The translations under genes and the position numbers were made by a program. The notes beneath the pieces were generated by a model. It was not told the DNA's origin and made no database searches. It worked only from the letters and a program-made list of their open reading frames with translations. Shown here piece by piece: positions 52,131-63,503 of a stretch of DNA of 64,000 nucleotides (its first letter is position 1; every line of letters begins with the position of its first letter). The stretch spans positions 286,828,930 through 286,892,929 of the forward strand of contig OY856186.1 in assembly GCA_963693315.1 (NCBI GenBank), given 5' to 3'. This stretch comes from Diogma glabrata (lineage: Eukaryota; Arthropoda; Insecta; Diptera; Cylindrotomidae).

Positions 52131-52488
52131 TTTTGAAAATGCACATGTTTTATTGATTTATCTTAAAATACATAAAAATTTGGTATATGTTTAGTATTTA
52201 GTACAGTAACTATTTGTTTTAACAAATAATCCTCATCTGGTACAATTTGAAGTATTTGAGCCTTTAGGTGGTTCAGATCGTAATTGAATTCATACACAGT
52301 TAGATTCCAAATTAATTTAAAGCTAATCCTTGAGTTATTTAGGATTATAAAACTGCGTATTGGGAGGGTCTTAGAGGTATTTTTAAGCGGCTTCTTTGGA
52401 AACGTAATTGTCTTAGCGTTCATGACCTAGCGTCATAACCGCTCATAACCTAGCTGCGTTATAGTTTTCGGAGGCTATTGTTGAGGGC

Positions 52489-54420
52489 ATGCGGAGATTT
52501 ACTCCTAATGAATTGGCCATTCCTAAGGCTGATCTGTGGTTTTCAAATAAATGCAAAAATGTGATTAAAATTAAGAAAAAGGCATTTCAAAAGTTAAATC
52601 TAAACAAAACCAATGAACACCTTAGACAATACCGAATTAAAAAAAATATATGCAGGAAATTAATAGATGCAGAACAAAATCTCTTTAATAGGAAAAAAGC
52701 TGTTAAATTTGCTGAGTACGCTACTGGTTCACGTAATTTCTTTAAAGCGGTTAAGGCTGTTCAAGGAAGGCTAAGCGGTTAAGGCTGCTCTCTACCTCCT
52801 CTTATTGATAGAGATATACTGGCCATTGACCCAAAAGAAAAAGTCAAACTTCTGGGTAGTTATTTCTCTAAAAAGGATACCAATTTCTTTGCGAAGCCCG
52901 GTTCATAGAGTTTTATTCTTAATGGGACGTATAATTTTTCGTGGAAAATGGCAAGCGTACAACCAGTTCCTAAGAAAGGTAGTAAAACTGATCCTACAAA
53001 ATGCAGACCCATTTCAATTTTATCGGTTGTTTCTAAAATTTTTGAGAAATACATTAATTTTAATCTAATGAGTTTCTTAGAGTCCTCAAAACTACTCAAT
53101 GAAAGACAATACGGCTTTCGAAAAGGAAAAGAAACGGGAGAATCACTTTCCTTTGTCACTCATGTCTGGAACAAATCGCATGAAAATAATGGTGAAACTT
53201 TCGCAGTTGCCCTTGATGTACCCAAAGCATTTGACAAAGCTTTGCACAACAATCTTATTTGCAAATTAAGATGTTATGGTTTACAAAGGATAAAAAGTTA
53301 GTTGAATACAAAGATTTATTTCGGAGCGGAAATTTCGGGTCAACGTTGATGGTGTCTCTTCGGAAATATTCTCAACTAATACAGTAGTTCCTCAGGGTTC
53401 TACTTTGTCACCAACTCTCTTTCTTATTTATGTTTGGTTTGTTTGTTGGATTCCACCAGTTAGTCCTATTCATGGTTTTGCTGATGATAGCACTCTTCAT
53501 GCGTCTCATGAAAACCCTAAACTATATTCACCATTAGCTCTTCATAACTGTAGATCAAATATGATAGATTCATTAAACAACGATCTTTGGGGTTTGCTAA
53601 TTGTGTTGGGGCTTTGCTAATAGTGTTGAATTCAATACGAATAAAGCACAGGTTTGTTGTTTTCCTAGATTATCAACATTAAATCCGTTTCAATTATTCG
53701 TTTCAATTAAATCCGTTTCAGTTTGACTCTAGTAGAAGTTGAAAATAATATGAAATGAAATTCTCATATTTTTAACCTCGCTGAGAACGCTGTTCAGAAA
53801 TTGGGCTTTGTGGGACGATGCCGTAAGTTTTTCAATAGCGAATAGCTTCTATTAATATACAAATCATTTATACGCCCCCGCACGGAGTATTGTTCTCACA
53901 TATGGAGTGGAGCTTGTTATAGTAGTTTGAAGTGCCTTGATTCTGTTCAACGCAGAGCTGTTAAATTGATTGGCAACTCCACTCGTACTAATGAGCTTGA
54001 TTCCTTACATCACAGACGAAATGTTGCTGATCTGACAATTTTCTACAAATATATTATGGATAAACGAACTTCCGCAGAAATTAAATCAATTTTACCTGAA
54101 CTGCAAACTTCTCACGTTTCACCAGAGCTACTGCCAATCCTTTTACGGTTCAAATAAAAAATGCAGAACTGTTGTTTTTCAGCGTGACTTTTTACGAGAG
54201 TCTCTCATCTCTTCTCTCAATGACTTACCTTCATGGATTTTCCCCGATAGCTTTAATCCTCAAAAATTTAAAGTTAGCGTTCATAAGTTTCTAAAAGAAA
54301 CCTATACTTTATTTAAACAAACTCCTAATCCTCAGTTGGCATGGTTTCTTTGGATATTCAGAGACGCTAATTTATAATTTATTATAATTAACACTATAAA
54401 CATGCCTTATTTTATTTTAA
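52489..54420 (+). pseudogene. Jockey family B copy, heavily broken
   Basis: Plus-strand relic with pieces in all three frames: 52489-52782 (linker, WFSNKCKNVIKIKKKAFQ, FFKAVKAVQG), 52948-53301 (PVPKKGSKTDPTKCRPISIL, YGFRKGKETGESLS, LDVPKAFDKALH), 53405-53620 (SPTLFLIYV, GFADDSTLHASH) and 53927-54157 (KCLDSVQRRAVKLIGN, LDSLHHRRNVADLTIF). Several shifts and small deletions separate them, and part of the linker (52790-52940) is out of frame. An A-rich tail lies near 54418-54426. Closer to the 39.3-40.6 kb copy than to family A. Dead and old. Confidence 0.85.
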
Positions 54421-54426
54421 AAAAAA

Positions 54427-55060
54427 CTTAAGGTGTTCCGCTCGGAATTCTTTGAAGCTTGACAGATTGGTGTAAAAGTTGGTCAAGGACCGAAAGTGAC
54501 AAAGCGATAATGTGTGTTTTACCCTGGGGTTGAGTGCCACCACTTCTCGGGGTTAGATTTTTCCTACTCAAAATAACCCCGAAAGTAAAAGTGCTCCATC
54601 GGATTTTCGATATCGATATTTTTCTTATCGAAATAGTTGTATCGAAAAGTGCTATTTGAAAATTTATAATTTTTTGGATTTCTGCTGGCTACTTTTTACA
54701 TAAAAAACGCTCATAAATCAAAATATTAGTTTTATTTTGTAATTTTTTTAACAAGTCTTATAAAACATGCAGCTACCAAAAAATTTTGAAGAGAACATTT
54801 AAGGATCCATATATAGATTTTTTGAATATTTAAAAATATGTAAACATATATGAAGCACTCTTTAAAAATTCGGTAAAATCAATTCATTTATGAATCTTTA
54901 AGTTTTTTTCGAATTTAAAAGTTGCATGTATTATCTGTAAGATTTGTGAAAAAAATTATAAAATAAAAGTGCTATATTGAGATATGAGCTTTTGGGTAAA
55001 AGAGTTCAAGCGCACCACCGCGCGCTGTCTGGTGAAAATCGAATAAATTATCAAATGTTC
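54427..55060. other. AT-rich DNA between Jockey relic and repeat arm
   Basis: Part of it (54640-54980) repeats phrases of the 55.1-55.5 kb arm (AAAGTGCTATnTTGA, ATATGAGCTTTT), so the arm sequence may be a degenerate duplication. No gene. Confidence 0.35.
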
Positions 55061-55560
55061 AACTGGCATTTTTTGATAAAAAAGTTACTCACTTGTAAAA
55101 ATGTATTTCAATGCAATCAAATTTCTGAGAGTTATTAGTAAAACACCACACCGAAAAACCTCAAACCATGACATAACTGGGAAATTTCAGAACTTTTTTT
55201 CACAAGCCTGTAAAATTTGTGAAAAAAATGCTATTTTGAGATATGAGCTTTTCAGTAAAAAAAGGGTTTCAACGCATAACACAGCGGATATGAAATAAAT
55301 TAGTATTTTGAAACAAGCGTTTTTCAATATACATAACTATTTCTACACTCACTTGAAAAAATGTATATCAATTCAGTGAAATTTGTGAGAGTTATTATCA
55401 AAACGCCGACGTCATACCAAAAACGCATAAAAACTGACCAAAATTCATAACTACATTTCAGAGCAATTAAAATAAAAAATCCTGAATTCAGTTTTTCCAT
55501 TTGTTAAAACTAATATCATTCCCGAATTTTAGATTTTTAAAAAATAATCGGAAAAATCGA
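55060..55560 (+). repeat. Arm of a ~3.8-kb inverted repeat (partner 51720-52130)
   Basis: See 51720. It contains two imperfect direct repeats of ~245 bp itself (ACTCACTTGnAAAAATGTAT at about 55087 and 55349). Confidence 0.5.
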
Positions 55561-55830
55561 TGTACGATCTTGTACGATGTACACACTCTAAAAATACAAT
55601 TTATATCCTCTAATTCCTTAATTTTGTTTAATTTCTGCTATTTAATATATACTACTGAGTATTTGCTATTTTCTGTTTAGTAATTACTTATCACTTTGTC
55701 AGTACTACTCCATGTATCCAAACTTTGCTTTCTGGATTCAAATCAAAACAAGACCTTTCATTATTTTCAAAACCATAATACAATGAAAAATACAAAATTT
55801 TATTTTAAGAAATATGTATACGTACATATG

Positions 55831-56354
55831 TAGTCCCTGGGCCAACGTCGATTTTATGTGATGATTACCACATATTTTATACTTCGTGAAGCGCCTGTCC
55901 TTTACGAGCCCGAAAACTTTTGTTCTGCAATTTTCCTCAAATTGGAAGCTTTTTCGTTCGGCAAGTTCCAAAACGGCCGATTACCAACTATATAGAAATT
56001 TGAATCGAGTGTAACCTTGTCCGACAAACATTTGTCTGCTATTATCCAGACCGACAACCCAAACATACCAAAATGTCAGTTGTCGGACTCGACAATAGCA
56101 GGCACGTTTTGGTCGGATAAGCTTACTCTCGTGTTCTAAAACAGATTTACAAGCCCCACAGTTAAAAAAAAATGTGGTAGCAAATTTACAAGATCGCGGG
56201 CAATCGGCATTTTTCGGAGCTTGCCAAACGAAAAAGCGGCCGAATTGAGGAAACTCGCAGAACAAAAATTTTCGGGCTTGTCAATTCCAGGCGCCTCACG
56301 AAGCATAAAATATGTGGTAATCATCACATTATATCGGCGTGGGCCAAGGGACTA
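55831..56354. mobile_element. Foldback MITE, TAGTCCCTTGGCCCACG termini
   Basis: 524 bp. The first ~150 bp (TAGTCCCTGGGCCAACG, GTGATGATTACCACATATTT, CTTCGTGAAGCGCCTG, CGAGCCCGAAAA) are repeated inversely at the right end. The centre holds a second hairpin (AACTGACATTTTGG words, TTGTCGGACTCGACAA). The open frames across it are by-products of the inverted repeat. GC content exceeds the flanks. Confidence 0.75.
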
Positions 56355-56759
56355 ATAAAATTATATTAAACATTTTACATTTTTCATTCAAAAATTAAAA
56401 ACAACAATTTTACCAAGAAATTTAAAAACGTAAACCTTGCCGTTTCTTACATTTTGTAGTTCCTGCTCAATTTTCTATTGTTTTGATATTGCAAACGTTT
56501 AAAAAAAAATACTGATGTCATAACCTGTAAATTATTGTTTTCTTTAAAACAAAATTTAATATAAAAAACATATAAATACTTTAATTTGCACACGAAATAT
56601 AATATATTTACTAACATGTTTTGTAATTTATCAACTTAATTTTCAATTAAAAAATAACTAAAAATTAAATATGTAAAACTAAAACAACAAAACTTGCTGT
56701 CAAAACTGAGATTAAAATAGAAGATTTTGTGTTCGAAAACATAAATTGATAAATATGGA
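56355..56759. other. AT-rich DNA, nothing recognised
   Basis: No gene or repeat boundary seen. Confidence 0.4.
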
Positions 56760-58354
56760 GGGGCTGAAATCTCACAGCTCTGAGATATCAAGACTTCGGT
56801 CTGGGTTAAGGATTTTTATATAGTTTTCGGCAAAAAACTTTTATGAGGACATGGTTTTAGTTTTGGGCAGCGATGTATATCAAACATAACTCTTTGTTAA
56901 AGTACTAGTATTTTTTATCTCTGTTTAAAAATTTATTACAAAACTAACACGAAACATCAATACGTTGCCGGAAAATTATAATCAAAATTCCAAAAATATA
57001 TAAAAAAATTAAAATTAAATAAAACCAAACTTTTTCAAAATTCCAAAAATTAAAATAATATCAAATATTTAAATTTTTTCTAAATTCCAATAATATTTAA
57101 AAAATTCTTAAAAATTCAAAGTTTTTCCAACATTCTAAATATATTGCAAAAATTATTACAAAATCAAAAATTGAAAATTTTTTCAAAATTCCAAAAATTA
57201 TAATAATATCAAAAATTAAAAATTTTCCAAAATTCTAAAACTATTCCAAAAATTTCTTACAAAATCAAAAATTAAAACTTTTGCCGAAATTCCAAAAATA
57301 TTGCAAAAATTATTACAAAATCAAAAATACAAACTTTTTCAAAATTCCAAAAATATTTCAAAAACTATAACAAATTCAAAAATTTCCATGTCCAATTTCA
57401 TTTTAAATTACATTTACGTCATAAAAACAGCTACATTTTTTCCAAAAAATTGGCTAAAAAAATAAATGAAATCATTTTTTGACACACTTGACATTATTTT
57501 TTGACAAACTTATAATGCCATAATTCTCTATAATAATAATAAAATATCATATCACACGAACTATTAATTTTATTTTTTTCCAAAAAAAATTGGGTAAAAA
57601 ATAAATAAAAACCTTTCTTTTGACACACTTGACAACATTTTTTGACAAACTTATAATGCCATAATTCTCAATAATAAAAATAAAATTTCATTTCAAAGAA
57701 ACAATTTTATTTTTTTCCAAAAAATTGGGTAAAAAACTAATTAAAAATCTTTTGACACACTTGACAACATTTTTTTGACAAACTTATAATGCCATAATTC
57801 TCAATAATAATAATAAAACTTCATTTCAAACAAACAATTAATTTCATTTTTTTTCCAAAAAATTAGGTAAAAAAATAAATAAAAATCTGTCTTTTGACAC
57901 ACTTGACAACATTTTTTTGACAAACTTATAATGCAATAATCTAGATTTTGGTCTCACATACCAATCCCGACCATCAAGATTTCTCCAAATTCAATGTTCC
58001 TACGCGTAATCACTTAAAATGAACGTTTTTTAAGCAAAAAATATGCAAATTTCCTTGTTTTGACACACATAACGATTTTTTTGACACACTTCCGGTACAG
58101 CTATCGAACACATCGTCCTTTCGGCTCTTCCTATTAAGTAAACCTATTTTTAGAAAAAAAAATTTTTCGAATCCGTCCAGCGGTTTTCTAGATTTCGTCG
58201 GTTGTGACGGCCGACAGACAGACATACATTTTTTTTTTTTGCTGTTTTAGAATCAGGAGGTCCTAAAACGTCGAGAAATGCCAAAAAAAGTGGGGGTAAG
58301 AATTTCACTTTTGGCTCATGAATGTAATACTTAGGTCTTTCAGACCGAAGTAAT
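56760..58354 (+). mobile_element. Composite tandem-array element, copy 2 (uninterrupted)
   Basis: About 1.6 kb. Left unit GGGCTGAAATCTCACAGCTC with ACTTCGGTCTGGG; then ~55-bp AAAATTCCAAAAATATT units (56985-57400). Next come four ~130-bp units (TTTTGACACACTTGACA at about 57479, 57618, 57748, 57894), each with GACAAACTTATAATGC. The right unit has CTTTCGGCTCTT, a GACAGACAGACATACAT, GTCCTAAAACGTCGAGA and the hairpin end GGTCTTTCAGACCGAAGTAA. Copy 1 has only one 130-bp unit, so the array length varies. No ORF. Confidence 0.65.
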
Positions 58355-58483
58355 ATATAGTAGAAAATTTCCCCTTCGCAAATTGAATACCAATTTCGAA
58401 CAGTCTTCTATTTTTCAATTCTGCTATTTATTTTTGGGTTGAAGAATAGAAGATAGAAGATTTTTATTGAATAGGGCCCATTA
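58355..58483. repeat. Short repeat with TAGAAGATTTTTATTGAATA end
   Basis: Its right tip is the inverse of 51461-51486; inner TCTTCTAT/ATAGAAGA words make it a hairpin. Probably a MITE fragment. Confidence 0.4.
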
Positions 58484-59845
58484 TTAATATTCATAGTGTC
58501 GGTTTTTAAGTCGTTGCGTTTCACTAAATTATGGTAACAATTTTCTCTGGCTAACTCAACTATGTCTCAACACGTGGGATGTTGCGTTGCCTCTATGAAA
58601 ATAGCTTTTATAATTCCAAAACTAACAATTAAATTTTGCAAACGAATACCTGAAGCACAAGAAATTCAAAGAACCTGAAACTAACAATACCCAAAGGTAA
58701 ATATAACACCAAATAATTTATGAAACCATACAATTAAACAAATTTATCATTTATATAGAAATTTCAATTTCTTAAATTAAACAACAATACTTGTTTAAAT
58801 CGTAACATAAATTCTGAAAATGAGAGTAGGTTATATGGTAAAGTTGAAATAAAAAGATTAACAGCTTTTATCCATAGGTTAAAAATTTGGTTTCATTGGT
58901 ATTCTATGACAAAAATTATCTGGGATAGCAAAAAGATGAATCTAGTCTCGAATATCAGTTTTAAAAATTAGATCTTACACGCTTTGATGTTTAAATTGAT
59001 GATTGGAAAATCATATTGTGAATTCGGGAAAGATTTTCTTAAAAGCACCCATCATTAAAATCAATTGTTTTTATGAAATGACAATATTATTTGTTCATTG
59101 TTAAATTAAAAAAAAGTTAACAAATATCTCTTCCGCTACAAAGAAAAAATTGAAATAAAATTCAAAGTTAAAATTAATTACATACTCCCACATCCTTACA
59201 CCTCATTTTATGTTTTATTTTTTAATTTATCACCAAAAACAACAAATTATATTTAGTTTTTATTTATTTTTGCCAATGAGTTTGTTTACATTTGTTGACA
59301 TTCGAAACGAAGTTAAACAAACGGTTTGTTATTTTGTAGTAGTAGTAACAGTAACAATTTCGTAGAAAAAAATATACCTATTTCAGGGATGAAAGAGTCA
59401 GATTTCATTATAATAAAATTTGAATTAAAATTTATCGTTTTGATAAAATTATTCGAAAACTAAATATATTATGGATGATATCGATTATTTTTATCGGTAT
59501 AAAAAGCTTAATAATAGGGTCATTGGAGTCATAGTATTAGATTTCATACTACATATTATCATTGTTGGTTGTGTAACATAACGACCATCATCTATATAAC
59601 TAATTATTAAGGCAACCCATGGCGAAGGAGAATGCAGGTTCACTAAAAATCGATTTGTTTGGTCTTATTGAGAATTTTCAGGACACCAATTTCCTTAAAT
59701 TGCACGACAGTTTTAAGGTTATGTAACCAACAATTGGAATCTCTGTATATCAAACAGCACCTGTGTTTTCGCTTATTCTGGACACAGAATTTTTTTAAAA
59801 AACATTCGGTAACAATTACATCATTTTCGTGGTCTATAATTAATC
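58484..59845. other. AT-rich DNA, nothing recognised
   Basis: No splice-bounded coding stretch, array or terminal repeat could be supported on either strand. Confidence 0.4.
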
Positions 59846-59847
59846 TA

Positions 59848-60880
59848 CACTCTAAAAAATAGAAATAATGAGGTGTAAAATCACGGCGATAATAACTGTA
59901 AATTAACATCGTTTTTTGTGTACTTTTCTAACCAAGGTTTAATCTAAAACCAATAGTTCGTATCTAAAAGTCATAACTTTAAAAATTTGAACAAATGTGT
60001 AATATTGCGATAACCTATGTTTTACGTCAACTTGTGTTCTGTTCCCGTCCAGCTACGTAAATTTAAACATTTGTATTGTAAAATCGCAACACTCGTTGTA
60101 AAACTAAGCTGTACAGTATATGTATGCTCAATGTAATATTTTATAGATATATACTTTTCTTTGTTTCATTGAGCAACACGCAAGGTATTGGATCCAAACT
60201 AAAAATTGAAAATTAAATTAACAAAAGTTCATTAATTAATTTTAGTTAATAGTATAAAATATTTAATTATTACTTTTATTAAATAACTAAAACAAAAGTA
60301 TTTATTTTATTTATTTTACTAGGAAAATAGTGTATTATTAAATTACCCTTACGTTTAAATCACCCTTTACGATTACATGTGGACTAAAAATATTAATGCA
60401 ATATTGCCCACTATCATTAAAATTAATTCCTTATATGTAAGTCCGTAGACCATTTTCATCGGCCTTTTATAGGATATCAATACTTTTTGTTGTGAATAAT
60501 TTTAAAGAGATTTTGGGCTAAATAGTGAATTAAAATCAAGTATAGTTCCGTGGAAATAAGCTCCTTTTTTTAGTGTAAGAATCTGTCAAAAAGGTTTTAA
60601 ATTTACATAACCCGATGTAAATTTACACAATTTTTTCTGTTTTTTTTTGTATATATACTTAATTTGTAGTAAATTTACATCAAAATATAGGCAAACATAC
60701 ATCGAATATGGCTTATAACTAATACTTTTTGTGTAATAATGCATACTTAGACGAACTGTTGAATTACGACAAAATGTGTAATTTTTTTTTTTACGCACTG
60801 TTGTAAATTTACGTTTATAATAGGAGGCATTCAGTTACCTCCTATTATAAGGGTAAATTTACACTATTTTTTTTAGAGTG
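59848..60880. mobile_element. TA-flanked TIR element CACTCTAAAAA, diverged copy
   Basis: 1,033 bp between CACTCTAAAAAATAG and TTTTTTTTAGAGTG, flanked by TA (59846-59847, 60881-60882). It has the same TTTACAC word bias and a similar right-end hairpin (CCTCCTATTATAAGGG after ATAGGAGG) as the 43968 element, but little continuous identity. Confidence 0.7.
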
Positions 60881-60882
60881 TA

Positions 60883-61608
60883 TATTCTATATAGTCAACT
60901 GACTATATGTAACGTTTTCAGAAAACAAAACAGTTGATTATTAAAAGTCAAATCATTTACGCAGAATTGTCACCAATAATTGTGGCAGCAAATTTCAGTC
61001 TTAGTTGTGTTGAATTCAAATTGCCTCACCTTAAATGGAGAGGTAAACTTGTCTTTTTGGAGAAGTGTTACTTGCATTTATATTGGAAATACTAATCACT
61101 TACAAATTAGAACAGCATTGGATGTCGTGTTACTCAAGAGGTATCAATGAACATACAAGGACAGCAAAAAACGTTACTGGTTGCAAAAAACGTTGCATAC
61201 AATGGCAATTAAAAACCATCAATATCAATAGTAATCAATCAATAATTTAATGAATCTACGATTTAAGAGTAGAAATTCTCAAATGAACTTATTTTAGTGC
61301 TTTTCATCCTTTACATGTAAATAAGAACTTTTTATTTTCGATAAACTTATTAATCGATAAACTCGATGAACTAACAACATACTATTTAACATCTAATTAG
61401 AATCTCAAAAACCTATTTTCAGACTATTGATTCTTAAAATACTACTTTATAACTAAATAAGCCTGTTTTTCAGAACCTTACTAAGTACTTATCATATCCT
61501 AAGAACTTGATAAGTCCGATCAATTCTATCCACGTACAAAATTAACATCGCATTTGAATCTCCAAAAACTATTTACGGTTACGATCGATACCGATCATTA
61601 TACTTATA
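60883..61608. other. AT-rich DNA, nothing recognised
   Basis: No supported gene or repeat. Confidence 0.35.
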
Positions 61609-62100
61609 GACCGAGAGCCCGCGACGGCCAGCCCTTAGTTATTTTATAAAAGCTGAAAGTTTTTCTGCGCATACCCCCTACTCAGGTACGAACGATTAGC
61701 GACATATGAAGTTTGGATCATGGTGGCTTTGGCAGGGAGCAGGTAACTTTGAGGCCTCCAAAGTTTCGTGAAAGTATAAAAGGTAATTTTTTATATATTC
61801 TTAGGGATAGTATTAGAAGTCACGTCATCCATTGCCAGACACTTACTATCGTGGTAACCCTCTGCCAGACACCCTTAAACTTTAACAAATTAACAAACTA
61901 CCCCGAAGAATATATAAAAAAAATAGCTTTTATACTTTCACGAAACTTTGAAGGCCCCTTTGTTACCTGCTCCCTGCCAAAGCCACCATGATCCAAACTT
62001 CATATGTCGCTAATCGTTCCTACCTCAGTAGGGGGTATGCGCAGAGAAACTTTCAGCTTTTATAAAATAACGAAAGTCTGGCCGTCGCAGGCTCTTAGTC
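61609..62100. mobile_element. Foldback MITE, GACTAAGAGCCTGCGACGG termini
   Basis: 492 bp with ~190-bp arms. Left GACCGAGAGCCCGCGACGGC, TTTTATAAAAGCTGAAAGTT, CGATTAGCGACATATGAAGT; the right arm is their complement. TA lies on both sides. The loop (about 61800-61910) has a local repeat of TGCCAGACAC. The open frames over it arise from the inverted repeat. Confidence 0.8.
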
Positions 62101-62136
62101 TATTAGCTAAAATGAAAAATAAAACTAGTGGGATTG

Positions 62137-62520
62137 GGGTGTGACCATAGGGGCCACGCCAAGAACTTCCCGTAAGATTAAAAACTAACCAGCTACTGGA
62201 TAAGGTATACTAAAGTACCAAACATAAAAAACATTGTACAATATAATTTAACTGCAATAAATACAAATAAAAAACGAAAAATTACAAAATAAATATTAAA
62301 ACAAATTTGAAAAAAAAGTCAACATTAGCTCAATGAGGGTTTTTAAAGCATTGAATACGCAAAATTAAGATTTATTTATTATACGACACATCAATTGTAA
62401 TAACTTTTTAAATAGAATTTGAATGTGTACGTGCAGTGTGTAATCATATTTAAATTTAAAAACATACTAACACTGGAACTGCAAACTAAAATGAGTTGTC
62501 CAGACCGATTTAGAAGGTAT
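62137..62520 (-). repeat. Inverse copy of 7540-7970
   Basis: CTAGTGGGATTGGGGTGTGA, CATAGGGGCCACGCC, CAATGAGGGTTTTTAAAGC, ending CTTTCA.TACC. It is cut at 62535 by the TA-flanked element. Confidence 0.6.
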
Positions 62521-62535
62521 TGAAAGGTGAAGATA

Positions 62536-63503
62536 CACTCTAAAAACTTAAATTTGAAAATTGTGATATCACTGCTATAAAAATAGATAATGTATCAAAT
62601 TTTTAATGAATTTAAACATTTCAAGTGCAAAAAAACGAATGGCAAATGTTTTGGGTAGAAATTTCAGTTATTTTACACACAAAGTGCGTTTTTACACGGA
62701 ATTAGCTATTTCACACTATTTCTGTGCGATCTTACATTTATTTTGTGTAATTTCAATTTTAAAGCACATTATGTGTGTGAATTTGCGCATAAAATTGAAA
62801 AAGTACATACTGTCAACCTGTTTTCAATAGATTTCGCATAAGTATCGAAATCTACTTGAAGACGCTACGTTTGTGTTACCGAAATCAAAAATATTAAAGG
62901 TAAAGTTTTTCTTAATTCAAAATAATATGAAGAAATTGAGAGAATTTTTTGTTTTTTAGTTTGGCGATTCACTTCATAAAATACGTCTAAAAACCCAACA
63001 AATAATACTCCATGGATCGCAATTATAAGTAAGGAAGTATTATAATGTTTTACTTTGAACAGATTTATAATATATGTTTAAACATTAAATGTTTCAAAAG
63101 CTCATCTCTAAAACTTTATTTTACAGAAAATTCTTGGATTTGGTAGTTTCAACGATTTGGCAGTTTTGCAGTGATGTAAAAGTGTTACAGTGATTTGGCA
63201 GTCTTACAGTGATGTTTTACATTGTGATTTTTATAAATTATATGTAATAAATTTAAGTTATTGTATATTTTATAAATAAAATAAATATGATTTAAACAAA
63301 AATGTTTTGTAAAACCTCACAATTTCTATATATAATACCAGATAATTCTTTTTTCCACATATTACAATTTGTAATATTACACATTTTGTGTAAAAACTCA
63401 CAAAAAATTTATTATTATTACATATTAAAAATTCGTATTGTTACACAAATTCTGTGAATTCCCACAGATAATATGTTTTTTCACATATCAAAATACGCAG
63501 CTT
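62536..63503 (+). mobile_element. TA-flanked TIR element CACTCTAAAAA, young truncated copy
   Basis: 968 bp almost identical to 43968-44935 (about four or five substitutions seen, for example GATAATGTATC for GATAATTTATC). The right ~125 bp, including the inverted terminus, are missing. The sequence after the break (GTAATTGGGCCCTGATACGG) is not part of the element. Confidence 0.8.

Noticed and set aside
52163..52423. 86-codon minus-strand frame with ordered-looking residues
   Set aside because: It could be an ORF1-like fragment, but there is no recognisable domain, no partner, and the nearest Jockey runs the other way.
55981..56327. Two minus-strand frames with Cys/Trp-rich residues
   Set aside because: They lie in the foldback MITE at 55831-56354, and the same words appear in the opposite arm; no start, splice or homologue support.
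61713..61991. 92-codon frame whose start and end look alike
   Set aside because: It spans a foldback MITE; the resemblance between its ends is due to the inverted arms.
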